The notes under the pieces are model-generated. The model was given only the letters and a program-made list of their open reading frames with translations, did no database searches and had not been told where the DNA came from. DNA of 64,000 bases from NCBI RefSeq assembly GCF_028595285.1, contig NZ_JAQQXQ010000006.1, positions 1 through 64,000 on the forward strand. The letters are read 5' to 3'. The position numbers were made by a program, and so were the translations under genes. The DNA comes from Erythrobacter fulvus (GTDB lineage: Bacteria > Pseudomonadota > Alphaproteobacteria > Sphingomonadales > Sphingomonadaceae). Below are positions 17,537-25,841 of the stretch, piece by piece (positions within the stretch are counted from its first letter, which is position 1; each line of letters starts with the position of its first letter).

Positions 17537-17594
17537 TAGCCGGCGGGTTGCCTTTGGGCGTTACTGCGGGGGGGCGGTAAAAACCCGCCGGCTA
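17537..17594. terminator. Long 13-bp perfect hairpin after the response regulator
   Basis: TAGCCGGCGGGTT (17537-17549) and its exact complement AACCCGCCGGCTA (17582-17594) flank a 32-base loop. On the plus strand no T-run follows. On the minus strand the stem is followed by TTTTTG. It may stop transcription after the two-component operon or protect its 3' end. The remaining sequence to the Pal gene (17595-17801) shows no other gene. Confidence 0.5.
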
Positions 17595-17801
17595 TCGCAC
17601 TATGCCAGGAAGCGCCATGTTTTGGCTGCTCATGACACCTGACCATTACAGGCTTGGGGATCAACACCGTTAACACGGGATTTTCACGCGTCCTCACCGC
17701 CATCTCACCCCATAAGAATACCATAGTAACACCTGCCGCATCAGCGCGATAACTCTCATCGAGCGTATGCCCGTGAGGCAACCTCAATGGAGTGAAAAGA
17801 C

Positions 17802-18314
17802 ATGAACCGCATTCTGTGCACTGCCCTTGTGACCGCGCTAGCGCTTGCTGTCGGTGGTTGTGCCAAGAAGAAGCCTGAAACCCTCCCGCCTGCGCCAAGC
17901 GGTGTGATGCAGCCCGAGCGAAACTATGGCGAATCTTCCGCAATTGTGCCGGGCAGCCAAGCCGACTTCGCGCAGCAAATGAAAGGGCAGGACACGATCT
18001 ATTTCGATACGGATCGCTTCAACATCGACAATATCGACGCCGCCGCGCTCCAGACACAGGCGCAATGGCTGGTCCGCTATCCCGGGAAGCGGGCCCGGAT
18101 CGAAGGCCATGCTGACGAACGCGGCACGCGCGAATACAACCTAGCGCTCGGCGAGCGCCGGGCTAACGCGGCCAAGAACTACCTCGTTTCGCTGGGGATC
18201 GACGCCTCCCGCCTGACGGTCATCAGTTACGGCAAAGAACGCCCCGCTGCGCTAGGCAGCGACGAGGGCGCGTGGGCCCGAAACCGCCGCGCGGTGACAA
18301 TCACGATCGATTGA
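17802..18314 (+). CDS. pal: Peptidoglycan-associated lipoprotein (Pal-like OmpA domain)
   Basis: 170 residues. The lipoprotein signal ends in A-V-G-G-C20, the expected lipidated cysteine, followed by a Pro-rich linker. Residues about 63-168 form an OmpA-type peptidoglycan-binding domain with I-Y-F-D-T-D, the I-E-G-H-A-D-E-R-G-T-R-E-Y-N block and N-R-R-A-V. Length and order match Pal of the Tol-Pal system, which ties the outer membrane to peptidoglycan. No tol genes are adjacent, so it could be a Pal paralog. A ggagtg site precedes the ATG. A hairpin follows. Confidence 0.85.
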   Translation: MNRILCTALVTALALAVGGCAKKKPETLPPAPSGVMQPERNYGESSAIVPGSQADFAQQMKGQDTIYFDTDRFNIDNIDAAALQTQAQWLVRYPGKRARIEGHADERGTREYNLALGERRANAAKNYLVSLGIDASRLTVISYGKERPAALGSDEGAWARNRRAVTITID

Positions 18315-18344
18315 GGCACACGGATCGTCGACTGACCGCGTGGC

Positions 18345-18370
18345 GCCCGCCGCCGCTTATGGCGGCGGGC
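18345..18370 (+). terminator. Hairpin terminator after the Pal-like gene
   Basis: GCCCGCCGCC, loop GCTTAT, GGCGGCGGGC: a perfect 10-bp GC stem 31 bases after the stop codon. The T-run is poor. The position right after the gene is the main support. Confidence 0.6.
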
Positions 18371-18516
18371 AGCTTCTCAATCGATTTGTAATGAGGGCCT
18401 TCCCCTGTCAGGCTGGTGACCAGTTTTGGCCGGCATCTCGTTATAACTGGCTTTTCAGCAATCGAGCCACTTGCCGCTAATCAGAACCCGCAGGCGGAAC
18501 AGCCGCTTCGGCGTCG

Positions 18517-18617
18517 GTTTGAGAATGGCGGCTGCTGGCGACACACCCTCTGAAGCTGCCCAGAGGCTTTTGGGATCGCGCACCGGCCCCGCTCACGGCC
18601 AGTGATGGGTGGAAAGG
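18517..18617 (+). repeat. Dispersed intergenic repeat R2, copy 2
   Basis: Contains GGCGGCTGCTGGCGACACAC, CGGCCCCGCTCACGGCCAGT and ends GATGGGTGGAAAGG. It aligns with copies at 11432 and 30690. It lies in the 18315-18713 gap, which otherwise holds only the terminator above. Confidence 0.7.
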
Positions 18618-18713
18618 CGAATGTCTATTTCCCCGCGTTATAGTGAAGAGCTGTTCACTAAAATGCTGGCCAGCTTCGCCTGTCCAACGAAGCAAAAGCG
18701 AGTCGGTTAGCTA

Positions 18714-20285
18714 CTAAGATCGGGGCGGATCGATCGGGACGAGCGCCTCGTCGCCCTCGATATTATCGACAACCTCGACGATGCCGTGCCCCAGATGGCT
18801 GCGGTTCCGCCCGTAAACGAAATAGATCATTGCGCCAGCGATCGTCCACACTGGCAGGACGATCATTGCATCGCTCGGCAGGTTGAGGAAAAGAAAGATG
18901 CATCCAGCTACCGTCGCCGGAGCGACGAGCCACAACCCTTGAACCCGGAACGGACGCTTTACCTCGGGCCGCTTCCTGCGAAGGACCATCACGGCGACGG
19001 CGACCATGGCAAAGGCATAAAGCGTTCCGGCATTGGCGATGTCGGCCAGCTTGCCAACCGGCAGGAAGGCAGCGGCGAACGCCACCACGCTGCCCGTGAT
19101 AATTGTTACGACGTGAGGCGTGTGCCACTTCGGGTGGACGCGGCTGAGGGCTTCGGGGAGCAACCCGTCGCGGCTCATCACGAAAAAAATGCGGGTCTGC
19201 GCGAACAGGAGGACCAGAATGACCGAAGGCAGGGCAATGAAAGCCGCATACCCCAGCACATTGCCGACACTGGACCAGCCTATCTGACGCAGCACATGGG
19301 CGAGCGCTTCGTCCGAACATACCAACGCGGCGGCATGCTGCGGCAGCGCGCATTGTCGCGCCAGTTCCTCCGAACCCGCTGGGAAGGGAACGCCGCCTAG
19401 CCCCATGATCGGCTGCCCGCCAATCGTTCCGATCGCGCCGGCAGCTACTGCGATGTAGAACAATGTGCAAAACAGCAGTGATCCAACTAAACCGATTGGC
19501 ACGTTGCGCTGCGGGTTCTTGGTTTCCTCGGCCGCGGTCGAAACGGCATCAAAACCGACATACGCGAAGAAAATCGTAGCCGCCGCCCCCACGGCACCAA
19601 CACCGCTACCCCACCCGCCAAACACTCCTGCGGGCAGGAAGGGATTGAACCGTTCAATCTCAACCACAGGCAGCGTCAAGGCGATGAACAACGTGAGGGC
19701 TGTGACCTTGATCGCCACCAGAACCGCGTTCACCTTGGCGCTTTCGCTTGTCCCGATCACCAGAAGCAAGGTGACTAGCAAAGCGATGGCCAGTGCGGGC
19801 AGGTTGATCACTCCGCCCTCCACTCCTCCGAACACAAGCGGTCCCCCAGCCAACCATGCCGGCAATTCGACACCAAAGGTCTCTTTGAGGATCGTGCCGG
19901 TAAAATACCCTGACCAGCCAACCGAAACCGCACTTGCCGCGATGGCGTACTCGAGAACGAGAGCCCAGCCCACTGTCCACGCCAAAAACTCACCCATAGT
20001 CGCGTAGGTGTAGGTGTAGGCGGATCCTGAAACGGGAATTGTCGAGGCGATCTCGGCGTAGCAGAGCGCTGCGACAATGCAGATCAGTCCGGCAATGGCG
20101 AACGCAAGCATCAAGCCCGGTCCCGCCTTCTGCGCGCCAGCGGCGGTAAGGACGAAGATGCCTGTGCCGATGATGCAGCCGATGCCGAACAGCATCAGTT
20201 GCAGCCCACTCATAGTGCGCTTCAGAGACTTTTTGCGAGCCGCAGCCAGAATGGCATCCAGCGGCTTCACCCGGTCCAAAATCAT
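18714..20285 (-). CDS. APC-family amino acid permease
   Basis: 523 residues from the ATG at 20285, chosen because family members begin close to 'R-V-K-P-L-D-A-I-L' and 'K-K-S-L-K-R-T-M'; an ATG at 20351 adds 22 polar residues. It is a polytopic inner-membrane protein with about 12-14 helices. The first bears G-C-I-I-G-T-G-I-F-V-L, the APC substrate-binding glycine motif, and later F-F-A-Y-V-G-F-D-A-V-S-T-A-A-E-E appears. The closest type is the basic amino acid/polyamine transporters (CAT, YfnA-like). The substrate is unknown. Single gene. Confidence 0.88.
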   Translation of the reverse strand: MILDRVKPLDAILAAARKKSLKRTMSGLQLMLFGIGCIIGTGIFVLTAAGAQKAGPGLMLAFAIAGLICIVAALCYAEIASTIPVSGSAYTYTYATMGEFLAWTVGWALVLEYAIAASAVSVGWSGYFTGTILKETFGVELPAWLAGGPLVFGGVEGGVINLPALAIALLVTLLLVIGTSESAKVNAVLVAIKVTALTLFIALTLPVVEIERFNPFLPAGVFGGWGSGVGAVGAAATIFFAYVGFDAVSTAAEETKNPQRNVPIGLVGSLLFCTLFYIAVAAGAIGTIGGQPIMGLGGVPFPAGSEELARQCALPQHAAALVCSDEALAHVLRQIGWSSVGNVLGYAAFIALPSVILVLLFAQTRIFFVMSRDGLLPEALSRVHPKWHTPHVVTIITGSVVAFAAAFLPVGKLADIANAGTLYAFAMVAVAVMVLRRKRPEVKRPFRVQGLWLVAPATVAGCIFLFLNLPSDAMIVLPVWTIAGAMIYFVYGRNRSHLGHGIVEVVDNIEGDEALVPIDPPRS

Positions 20286-20563
20286 GTGGGGTATATTCCG
20301 TGACCCGAAACGGCCGATCCCCGTCCTGCCGGTCGCGCTTGCCTTTATCATCGCGCCCGAAAAATCGGAAACAGGAAAATGGCAACCGTTTACGTTACCC
20401 GTAGATTAGCGTTTGTCTCTACCACGGCGACCCCGATCGTCTCTGCGGCAAACCGTCCGAGCCTCGCGGCGCCGCAATTCCTTGCTAGGAAACTAGCGGT
20501 GGTCATCGCCCGCTCTGTTCGGGTAGGCGCTACTCTCACGCGATGTTCTATCGGATGACTGGC

Positions 20564-20760
20564 ATGGGGTCGCTTCCGGAATAGCAGGAATTTTCCAGAA
20601 GCGAGGCGAAGCGGCCATTCGCGGTCCGATCTAAGGGGTGACGGCTTCCGACCCAAACCCAGCCGGCCACAATCAGCAGATTGAGCGTCAGCTTCCGCCG
20701 AAAGCCGCCATACCGCTTTCGGGCGATGCGGGTTGCGGGCCGAATGACCGCTAATGGATG
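20564..20760 (+). repeat. Dispersed intergenic repeat R1, copy 4
   Basis: Good full-length copy: ATGGGGTCGCTTCCGGAATA head, AATTTTCCAGAAGCGAGGCG, then AAGCCGCCATACCGCTTTCG and GGTTGCGGGCCGAATGACCG tail. The last roughly 60 bases are almost identical to copy 2. Between 20286 and 20938 there is no gene; the rest is unassigned. Confidence 0.75.
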
Positions 20761-20938
20761 TGAAGCTGATCTTCTGCTTTTCTCGGCTTGGGATCGCTCC
20801 GGCCGTGGGAGGATTAATCTTCAGACTGGGGGACGCGAAAAGACCTGGAGAAAAAAGGAGGCGGTCGCTCGCAGCAACCGCCTCAGGTTTTCAGTCCGCC
20901 GCAGATCGGGTTGCTGCAGCGGCACTGGGGTCAGTCCG

Positions 20939-21838
20939 TCATTCAGCTTCAGCGCCTTCGGCAGGCGAGCGCTCGGCGCTATCGGCAGCCGCATTGCCGC
21001 TGGCGTTACCCGCAACCAGCGCATTGCCCGAGGCGCTGAACATGCCAGCAGGCAGCGTGCGGGTAACATTGCCCTGCTTGACCACGACTTGCTCGACCTC
21101 GCCGCGACCATTGGCGACAACCTCGCGGACCTCGCCGAGCGAGGCGCCTTCCGGCGTCATCACCGGCATTCCGGGTGCAACCGAAGTAACTCCCTGGCCT
21201 GCCGCAGCCCCCGAGCCAGCGGCGGCCAGCAGCGGATTGGCAAGCGACGCCGAGCCATTGCCCGCGGCCGCGCCATTGCCTTCACCGCCGGCGCTGCCGC
21301 CGACGGGGAGTGCGGGCAGACCGGGAAGCGCGGGCATCGGGGCTGCAGCGATCATGCCGCTCGCCGTTCCCGTGGCGGTTCCGGCAGCGTTGAGGGCCAG
21401 ACCCTGCGTGTCTTGTGCCGCGGGCATTACCGCGCCAGTGACGCTATCGGTTCCGATAAGCTGAGCATTGGCTGATCCCTGCCCATTTGCCGAACCGGTT
21501 CCGTTCGCGCTCGCCATTCCGCTCACCGGCGGCACCACCAGGTCGGCGAGACTGGAGGTCGAACCGGTCAGCGAACCGCCTGCGCTGCGCTCGGCCGAAA
21601 CCGTGCCGCGCCGCGCATCAACCGCCTGGCTGCCACGGGTCGAGCCTTCACCGCGCATCGTGCCGTCGACCGTGCCGCGCACGCTGCGCGTCGTGTTATC
21701 AATGGTGCCGCCGAGCGTTCCGCCGATGGTGCCGCCGAGACCGCCACCAAGGCCTCCGCTGCCCAGCAGCTGTGCATTTGCGGTGGCAGGAAAGAGAGCG
21801 AGAACGCTTGCTGCAAGAATAAGCTTCTTCATGTCCAT
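20939..21838 (-). CDS. Exported Gly/Ala/Ser-rich protein with short PRC-barrel-like C-terminal segment
   Basis: 299 residues. A signal peptide ends near A-N-A-Q (22-23). It is followed by short Gly-rich repeats (G-G-L-G-G, G-G-T-I-G-G-T-L-G-G-T-I) and a long low-complexity Gly-Ala-Ser-Asn region. Near 225-280 a small folded segment reads V-M-T-P-E-G-A-S-L-G-E-V-R-E-V-V, then R-G-E-V-E-Q-V-V-V-K-Q-G, similar to PRC-barrel proteins. A surface or periplasmic structural role is inferred. Its promoter-like upstream sequence is shared with the gene at 24521-24883, which links it to the neighbouring ECF sigma locus. Confidence 0.7.
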   Translation of the reverse strand: MDMKKLILAASVLALFPATANAQLLGSGGLGGGLGGTIGGTLGGTIDNTTRSVRGTVDGTMRGEGSTRGSQAVDARRGTVSAERSAGGSLTGSTSSLADLVVPPVSGMASANGTGSANGQGSANAQLIGTDSVTGAVMPAAQDTQGLALNAAGTATGTASGMIAAAPMPALPGLPALPVGGSAGGEGNGAAAGNGSASLANPLLAAAGSGAAAGQGVTSVAPGMPVMTPEGASLGEVREVVANGRGEVEQVVVKQGNVTRTLPAGMFSASGNALVAGNASGNAAADSAERSPAEGAEAE

Positions 21839-21883
21839 GTCCTTTCGTCAGTTACAGCGAGCCGGTGTGTTCGCTCGCTCGAA

Positions 21884-21917
21884 AGGAAAACGGACGGGCT
21901 TTCGGATTTAATTCACG
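21884..21917 (-). promoter_or_regulatory. Promoter-like motif shared with 24932-24963
   Basis: Read on the minus strand: TGAATTAAATC, nine bases, then GTCCGTTTTCC. The CGTTTTCC part is about 45 bases before the start codon at 21838. The same words with the same spacing stand before the 24521-24883 gene. TGAAT plus CGTT resembles ECF sigma -35/-10 elements. Confidence 0.55.
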
Positions 21918-21935
21918 CCCGGCGAAAAAAACGTC

Positions 21936-23180
21936 TCACTTCCTGCCGCAGCCTTCGCAAAGCAGCCCGCGGCCGAAGTTTTCGTCGGCGCCCTTCGGGC
22001 CGAGATCGCGCGCTTCCGCATCGAGCGTGGCGCGCCAGTTTTTGCCTGATGACAACGCGGCCGCCAGCCGAGCGGCAGCTAGCGGGGTGGCGAAGCTGGT
22101 GCCACGCCACAGCTTGCCCCGTCCCTTCGCGTCGAAAGCATACACGTCCGCCCCAGGAGCAGCATAGTCGAGATGCAGCGCCCGTCCGGCCTCAATCAGC
22201 GCCTGACCCTTGCGGTCCGCGCCGGTGATCGCCAGCACGCCGTCGTAGGATGCAGGATAGGCGGGCGGTGCGGCGGGGCCATCATTGCCGACCGCTGCGA
22301 CGATCATGATGCCACGTTCTCGCGCCGCCTTGATCGCGCGTTCAACCAGCGGGTTGCGGGGCCCGACGAGACTGATCGTCACCACCTTACAGCCGCTGGT
22401 AGAAAGCCAGCCGAGGGCCTTGGAAATCGCCAGCGCATTGCCGCCTGCGGGATCCTGGCCATAGACATCCGCCACTCGGACCGTCCGCACCCCAGCCCCG
22501 CGCAGCAGGCTCGCCACTGCGCTACCGTGGTCCGATGCCTTTGGCGCACCTTCGGCAAACCCCTTGATCGCAGCAACCGGCACGGCCTTGGCCGGCGCGC
22601 CATCGATGATGCCGACGGGCACGGTTGTTTGCACGTCCTGTGCGGTGGCAAGCAACACGGCGATGGAGCCGGAGGGGGAAGCCGCAGGAACCGTTCCGGA
22701 GGCGAAGTGCAGATTATCCGCGCTCAATTCCAGTTCCGGTGCCAGCTGTGCGGCGCGCGCCTGTGCCTCTGCGAGAGATTGGCCTGCAGGTATCCCGAGC
22801 CGCACGACAGAGATGTCCAACCCTTCGATTCGCTCGATCCCGAGCAAGCGAAACCCCGCCGCTTCGAGTTGCGCGATCTGCGCTGCGGAAGCCTCGATCG
22901 CCAGCAACTCGCCTCGCCGCGCGAGATCCCCGCGCGCGTCACGCTCGATCAGGTCGCTGTTCTGGCGCAGCAGCCGTGCCAGCGTCCGGTCGCGGACGCG
23001 CAGCAGGCGCTGCGCCTCGCGCGCGGCCAGGCGGTCGGTGGTCTCAAGCGTGTCGTCCAGCGTGACTGTGACATTGCCGACCACTCCGCCCACGTCGGGC
23101 ACGCGCGGCAGTTGCAGCTGCGCGCTAACCGGTGCGGCCACAGCCAGCACGGCCAGAATGGTGGGCAGAAGCGGACGCAT
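21936..23180 (-). CDS. Exported S8-family serine protease (subtilisin-like)
   Basis: 414 residues with a signal peptide ending near V-S-A-Q (20). An Arg-rich helical N-terminal region (about 40-160) could act as a propeptide or inhibitor-like domain. The catalytic domain (about 185-400) has all subtilisin residues in order: D193 in G-I-I-D-G, H218 in D-H-G-S, N299 in V-G-N-D-G-P and S362 in G-T-S-F-A-T-P. It is divergent from an ECF sigma/anti-sigma operon across an 84-base region that holds a perfect inverted repeat. Control by, or of, that sigma factor is likely but inferred. Confidence 0.85.
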   Translation of the reverse strand: MRPLLPTILAVLAVAAPVSAQLQLPRVPDVGGVVGNVTVTLDDTLETTDRLAAREAQRLLRVRDRTLARLLRQNSDLIERDARGDLARRGELLAIEASAAQIAQLEAAGFRLLGIERIEGLDISVVRLGIPAGQSLAEAQARAAQLAPELELSADNLHFASGTVPAASPSGSIAVLLATAQDVQTTVPVGIIDGAPAKAVPVAAIKGFAEGAPKASDHGSAVASLLRGAGVRTVRVADVYGQDPAGGNALAISKALGWLSTSGCKVVTISLVGPRNPLVERAIKAARERGIMIVAAVGNDGPAAPPAYPASYDGVLAITGADRKGQALIEAGRALHLDYAAPGADVYAFDAKGRGKLWRGTSFATPLAAARLAAALSSGKNWRATLDAEARDLGPKGADENFGRGLLCEGCGRK

Positions 23181-23213
23181 GGCTGTTTCCTTCGGTTATT
23201 TCGTCTTAAGCAT

Positions 23214-23245
23214 GGATGAAACGAATGCCGCCAGCCGTTTCATCC
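23214..23245. promoter_or_regulatory. Perfect 10-bp inverted repeat in the divergent protease/sigma promoter region
   Basis: GGATGAAACG (23214-23223), 12-base spacer, CGTTTCATCC (23236-23245). Each strand shows TGAAA then CGTTT, like an ECF-type -35/-10 pair, so it could be a symmetric bidirectional autoregulated promoter, or a repressor operator. The spacing between boxes (14 bases) is shorter than usual. Confidence 0.5.
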
Positions 23246-23264
23246 CATAGAAAGGCACAAAACG

Positions 23265-23753
23265 CTGTCCAGAAGCTTCGAACAGCAGGCGCTTGAGCTG
23301 CTGCCGCGGTTGCGGCAGTTCGCGATCGGCCTTGCCGGTTCGCCTGCCGATGGCGACGATCTGTGCCAGATGACCATCGAGCGCGCTCTCGTCCGCCGCG
23401 ACCAGTGGCAGGAGGGAACCCGGCTCGACAGTTGGATGTATCGGATCATGCGCAATATCTTCATTGACGAGCGACGGGCGAGCACGCGCCGCGGCGAAAC
23501 CTTCGTGGACGAGGAAGCAGGCTTTGCGGTCGGGGCAGATGGCGGCCAGGAAGCACAGGTCGAGCTGTCGATGGTCGATCGCGCGATGGCGCGCCTGCCC
23601 GCCGACCAGCGCGAGGCGGTGCTTCTGGTGATGGTCGAGGGCTATTCCTACAAGGAAGCAGCCGCGATCGTCGGCTGCCCGGTCGGCACGCTCAATTCGC
23701 GGCTGGTGCGCGGGCGCGATGCCCTTTTGGCAATGCTGGAGGCAGCGCAATGA
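23265..23753 (+). CDS. ECF-type RNA polymerase sigma factor
   Basis: About 162 residues. Sigma region 2 (about 8-75) shows D-D-L-C-Q-M-T-I-E-R-A-L and T-R-L-D-S-W-M-Y-R-I-M-R-N. Region 4 (about 105-155) shows L-P-A-D-Q-R-E-A-V-L-L-V and Y-K-E-A-A-A-I-V-G-C-P-V-G-T-L-N-S-R. The first standard start, TTG 23310, would cut region 2; the frame stays open upstream with F-E-Q-Q-A-L-E-L-L-P-R-L. A CTG at 23265 has AGAAAGG nine bases upstream, so it is preferred here, with the TTG as alternative. Its stop overlaps the anti-sigma ATG. Confidence 0.8.
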   Translation: MSRSFEQQALELLPRLRQFAIGLAGSPADGDDLCQMTIERALVRRDQWQEGTRLDSWMYRIMRNIFIDERRASTRRGETFVDEEAGFAVGADGGQEAQVELSMVDRAMARLPADQREAVLLVMVEGYSYKEAAAIVGCPVGTLNSRLVRGRDALLAMLEAAQ

Positions 23754-24466
23754 GCATTACCGAGGACACTCTCGCCGCCTATGCCGACGGCGAACTGGAA
23801 GGGGCTGAGGCAGCGCGGGTTGCAGAAGCCGTCGCCGCCGATCCCGCGTTGGCCGCCAAGATCGAAGCGCACCGCGCGCTCAAGGCCCGGCTGGCTGCGC
23901 ATTACGCGCCCATTGCCGAACAGGCCGTCCCGGCGCGCCTCGCCTCGCTGCTTTCAGGCGCGCAAGGCAAGAGCGAGGAGAATGGTGGCGAAGTAATCAG
24001 CTTCGCCGCAGAGCGCCAGAAACGCGGCCTCGTCCCAATGCTGCGGCGTTGGGGGCCGATTGCCGGGCCAGCGCTCGCCGCTTCGTTGGTGTTGGCGGTG
24101 CTGCAACCGTGGAACGGCGTGAGCCCCGTTGGCTATGCCGAACCGGCGCTGGCCGCCGCGCTCGACAGCCAGCTGGTTGCCACCCAGCCTGCCGACGCGA
24201 AGACCCGCATTCTACTCAGCTTTGAACGCGATGGTGGGGGGCTGTGCCGGGCGTGGCGGGGCGGCACCGAAGGCGGGATCGCCTGCCGTGACGACATCGG
24301 CTGGAAGATCGAACAGCAATTCGCGCTGGGCGAGAGTGCCGGGGCTGAGTTCCGGCAGGCTGGAAGCGAGGCCGATTTGCTAGCAGCTGCACAGGACATG
24401 GCCGCGGGCGCCGCGCTCGATGCCGATGCGGAAAAGGCGGCAAAGGATCGCGGCTGGAAGCCCTGA
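23750..24466 (+). CDS. Membrane anti-sigma factor partner
   Basis: 238 residues. The N-terminal cytoplasmic part begins T-E-D-T-L-A-A-Y-A-D-G-E-L-E, the usual opening of anti-sigma factors, followed by A-E-A-V-A-A-D-P. It lacks the H-x3-C-x2-C zinc ligands of the ZAS class. One membrane helix lies near 103-120. The C-terminal periplasmic part (about 120-238) has two Cys (L-C-R-A-W and I-A-C-R-D). The ATG lies inside the sigma factor stop (ATGA), giving coupled synthesis. It probably sequesters the sigma factor until an envelope signal; the divergent protease could be part of that release path. Confidence 0.78.
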   Translation: MSITEDTLAAYADGELEGAEAARVAEAVAADPALAAKIEAHRALKARLAAHYAPIAEQAVPARLASLLSGAQGKSEENGGEVISFAAERQKRGLVPMLRRWGPIAGPALAASLVLAVLQPWNGVSPVGYAEPALAAALDSQLVATQPADAKTRILLSFERDGGGLCRAWRGGTEGGIACRDDIGWKIEQQFALGESAGAEFRQAGSEADLLAAAQDMAAGAALDADAEKAAKDRGWKP

Positions 24467-24476
24467 TGGCACGAAA

Positions 24477-24504
24477 AAGGGGCCGGCATCGCTGCCGGCC
24501 CCTT
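24477..24504. terminator. Bidirectional hairpin terminator
   Basis: AAGGGGCCGGCA, loop TCGC, TGCCGGCCCCTT: perfect 12-bp stem, 10 bases after the anti-sigma stop and 16 bases from the stop of the convergent gene at 24521. The minus strand has a TTTTT run (revcomp of AAAAAGG), so it should serve both. Confidence 0.8.
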
Positions 24505-24520
24505 CGCCCCGTATGCCTCA

Positions 24521-24883
24521 TCAACGGAGCGAGACTGACGTCTCCACCGACACGGTGCCAGAGCGATAACCGCGCTCGGCCATCTCCTTGATGTAGTGAA
24601 TGCGTTCCTTGCGCAGTTCGCGGGCATATTCTTCCCAGGCGTCGCGCAGATCTTCGATGTCGCTGGCGCGGTTGAGATCCGAACGCAGTTCCTTCTGCGC
24701 TTCGGTGATGTCGATGCGGTAATCGAACCAGAGCTTGTTCTCGATCCCTGCAATCGGCGTGTTGATAATCAGCTGCTCTTCTTCACGAGCAACCTTCTCT
24801 TCAATCAGGCCCGAGATGGCGGCCTGGCCCGCCGAAGCGAGCAGGCCAAGCGTGAGAGCGGCAGCAATCTTGAAAGACGTCAT
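24521..24883 (-). CDS. Small exported helical protein, unknown
   Basis: 120 residues with a clear signal peptide (to about A-S-A-G-Q-A-A, residue 22). The mature part is charged and helical, rich in Glu, Arg and Lys (E-E-K-V-A-R-E-E-E-Q, D-A-W-E-E-Y-A-R-E-L-R-K-E-R), with no Cys. I do not recognise a family. The upstream region carries the same promoter-like motif as the exported Gly-rich gene 20939-21838. Being convergent with the anti-sigma gene, it is a candidate member of the sigma factor's regulon in the periplasm. Confidence 0.7.
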   Translation of the reverse strand: MTSFKIAAALTLGLLASAGQAAISGLIEEKVAREEEQLIINTPIAGIENKLWFDYRIDITEAQKELRSDLNRASDIEDLRDAWEEYARELRKERIHYIKEMAERGYRSGTVSVETSVSLR

Positions 24884-24931
24884 GGGGGTTCTCCGTTTCT
24901 GTGTCTCCCGGCGCTGTTCGAACCGGTCGAA

Positions 24932-24963
24932 TGGAAAACGGATGGGCTTCGCGATTTAATTCA
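24932..24963 (-). promoter_or_regulatory. Promoter-like motif shared with 21884-21917
   Basis: Minus strand: TTGAATTAAATC, then nine bases, then ATCCGTTTTCC. The CGTTTTCC lies about 48 bases before the start codon at 24883, the same distance as in the other copy. The spacer also keeps GAAGCCC. Confidence 0.55.
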
Positions 24964-25134
24964 AGCGATATGTGATTCATTCCCTCGTTCACTGAGCATG
25001 CCGGACGGTTCGGATCGCATCGGCGCATTGCAACGACGCGGCACGCCTGCCTTTGCACCCAACTGGAAGGTCGCCCGAAGGGGTGCGTAACATTGAGTGC
25101 AATTCACATGCCTACGGTGGGCGCAATGAACGCA

Positions 25135-25330
25135 ATGGGATCGCTTCCTGAACGGCGGGAATTTTCCAGAAGCGAGTCACAGCCGCCACTAGGACTGCGG
25201 CAGCTGCCGACCCAAACCAAGTCATCCACGATGATCAGGCTCAACGTCTGCTTTTGCCGAGAGCAGACATGCGGCTTTCGGGATTGCGGCTAGATCCCGC
25301 TGATGGCTGCAACTGGGTGGCAATCGGAAA
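25135..25330 (+). repeat. Dispersed intergenic repeat R1, copy 5
   Basis: Head ATGGGATCGCTTCCTGAACG, then GGAATTTTCCAGAAGCGAGT; tail GGCTTTCGGGATTGCGGCTA and GCTGCAACTGGGTGGCAATC. It sits in the 24964-25520 gap, which holds no gene that I can see. Confidence 0.75.
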
Positions 25331-25520
25331 GTGCTAGGAAGACTCCACACGCTGTGCCCTTGTTTCGGCGGCAGCAAGCACCATCTTGTATACAGCTACC
25401 AGTCGTGATCGACGGTCTCGAGGGCCACTTAAGAGCCCCTCCCTACTTTCCATTTCGCCTTCTAGCCCGCGCACAAGCGGTCGCTTTTGGCCGCCTGCGC
25501 CACGTGGAAAGGATATGGCC

Positions 25521-25760
25521 ATGACCAGTTTCGGCAAGATCAAGAACTACGACAGCGGCAAGGGATGCGGAACCATCGCTCCCGAGCGGGGCGGAGCCCC
25601 TCTCGACTTCGTCAAGGCGGACCTCCAGCAGGAAGCCGCCGAACCCAAGGCAGGCGATCGCTACGGTTACGACACCCGGCAGGTTGATGGTGGGAGGCCC
25701 CACGCGATCAATCTCCAGCAGGACCGCCAGCAACAGCAGGCGCAGCAGCAGGAAGGCTGA
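25521..25760 (+). CDS. Small cold-shock-like protein with degenerate RNA-binding motifs
   Basis: 79 residues. GGAAAGG stands eight bases before the ATG at 25521. The order resembles a cold-shock domain: G-K-I-K-N-Y-D-S-G-K-G-C-G-T-I-A-P corresponds to 'G-x-V-K-W-F-N-x-x-K-G-F-G-F-I'; D-F-V-K-A-D follows; G-D-R-Y-G-Y-D and G-R-P-H-A-I-N-L end the fold. The aromatic RNP1 residues are replaced (G-C-G-T-I) and the RNP2 V-F-V-H is L-D-F-V, so nucleic acid binding may be altered. The C-terminus is a Gln-rich tail. Confidence 0.7.
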   Translation: MTSFGKIKNYDSGKGCGTIAPERGGAPLDFVKADLQQEAAEPKAGDRYGYDTRQVDGGRPHAINLQQDRQQQQAQQQEG

Positions 25761-25841
25761 TCAATGAGGCGCGGCCGGGCGCGCTGAAATGCGCGTTCGG
25801 CCTCTCACTGTCGAGCCTGTCTAAAAAAGGCGCTAATCATC

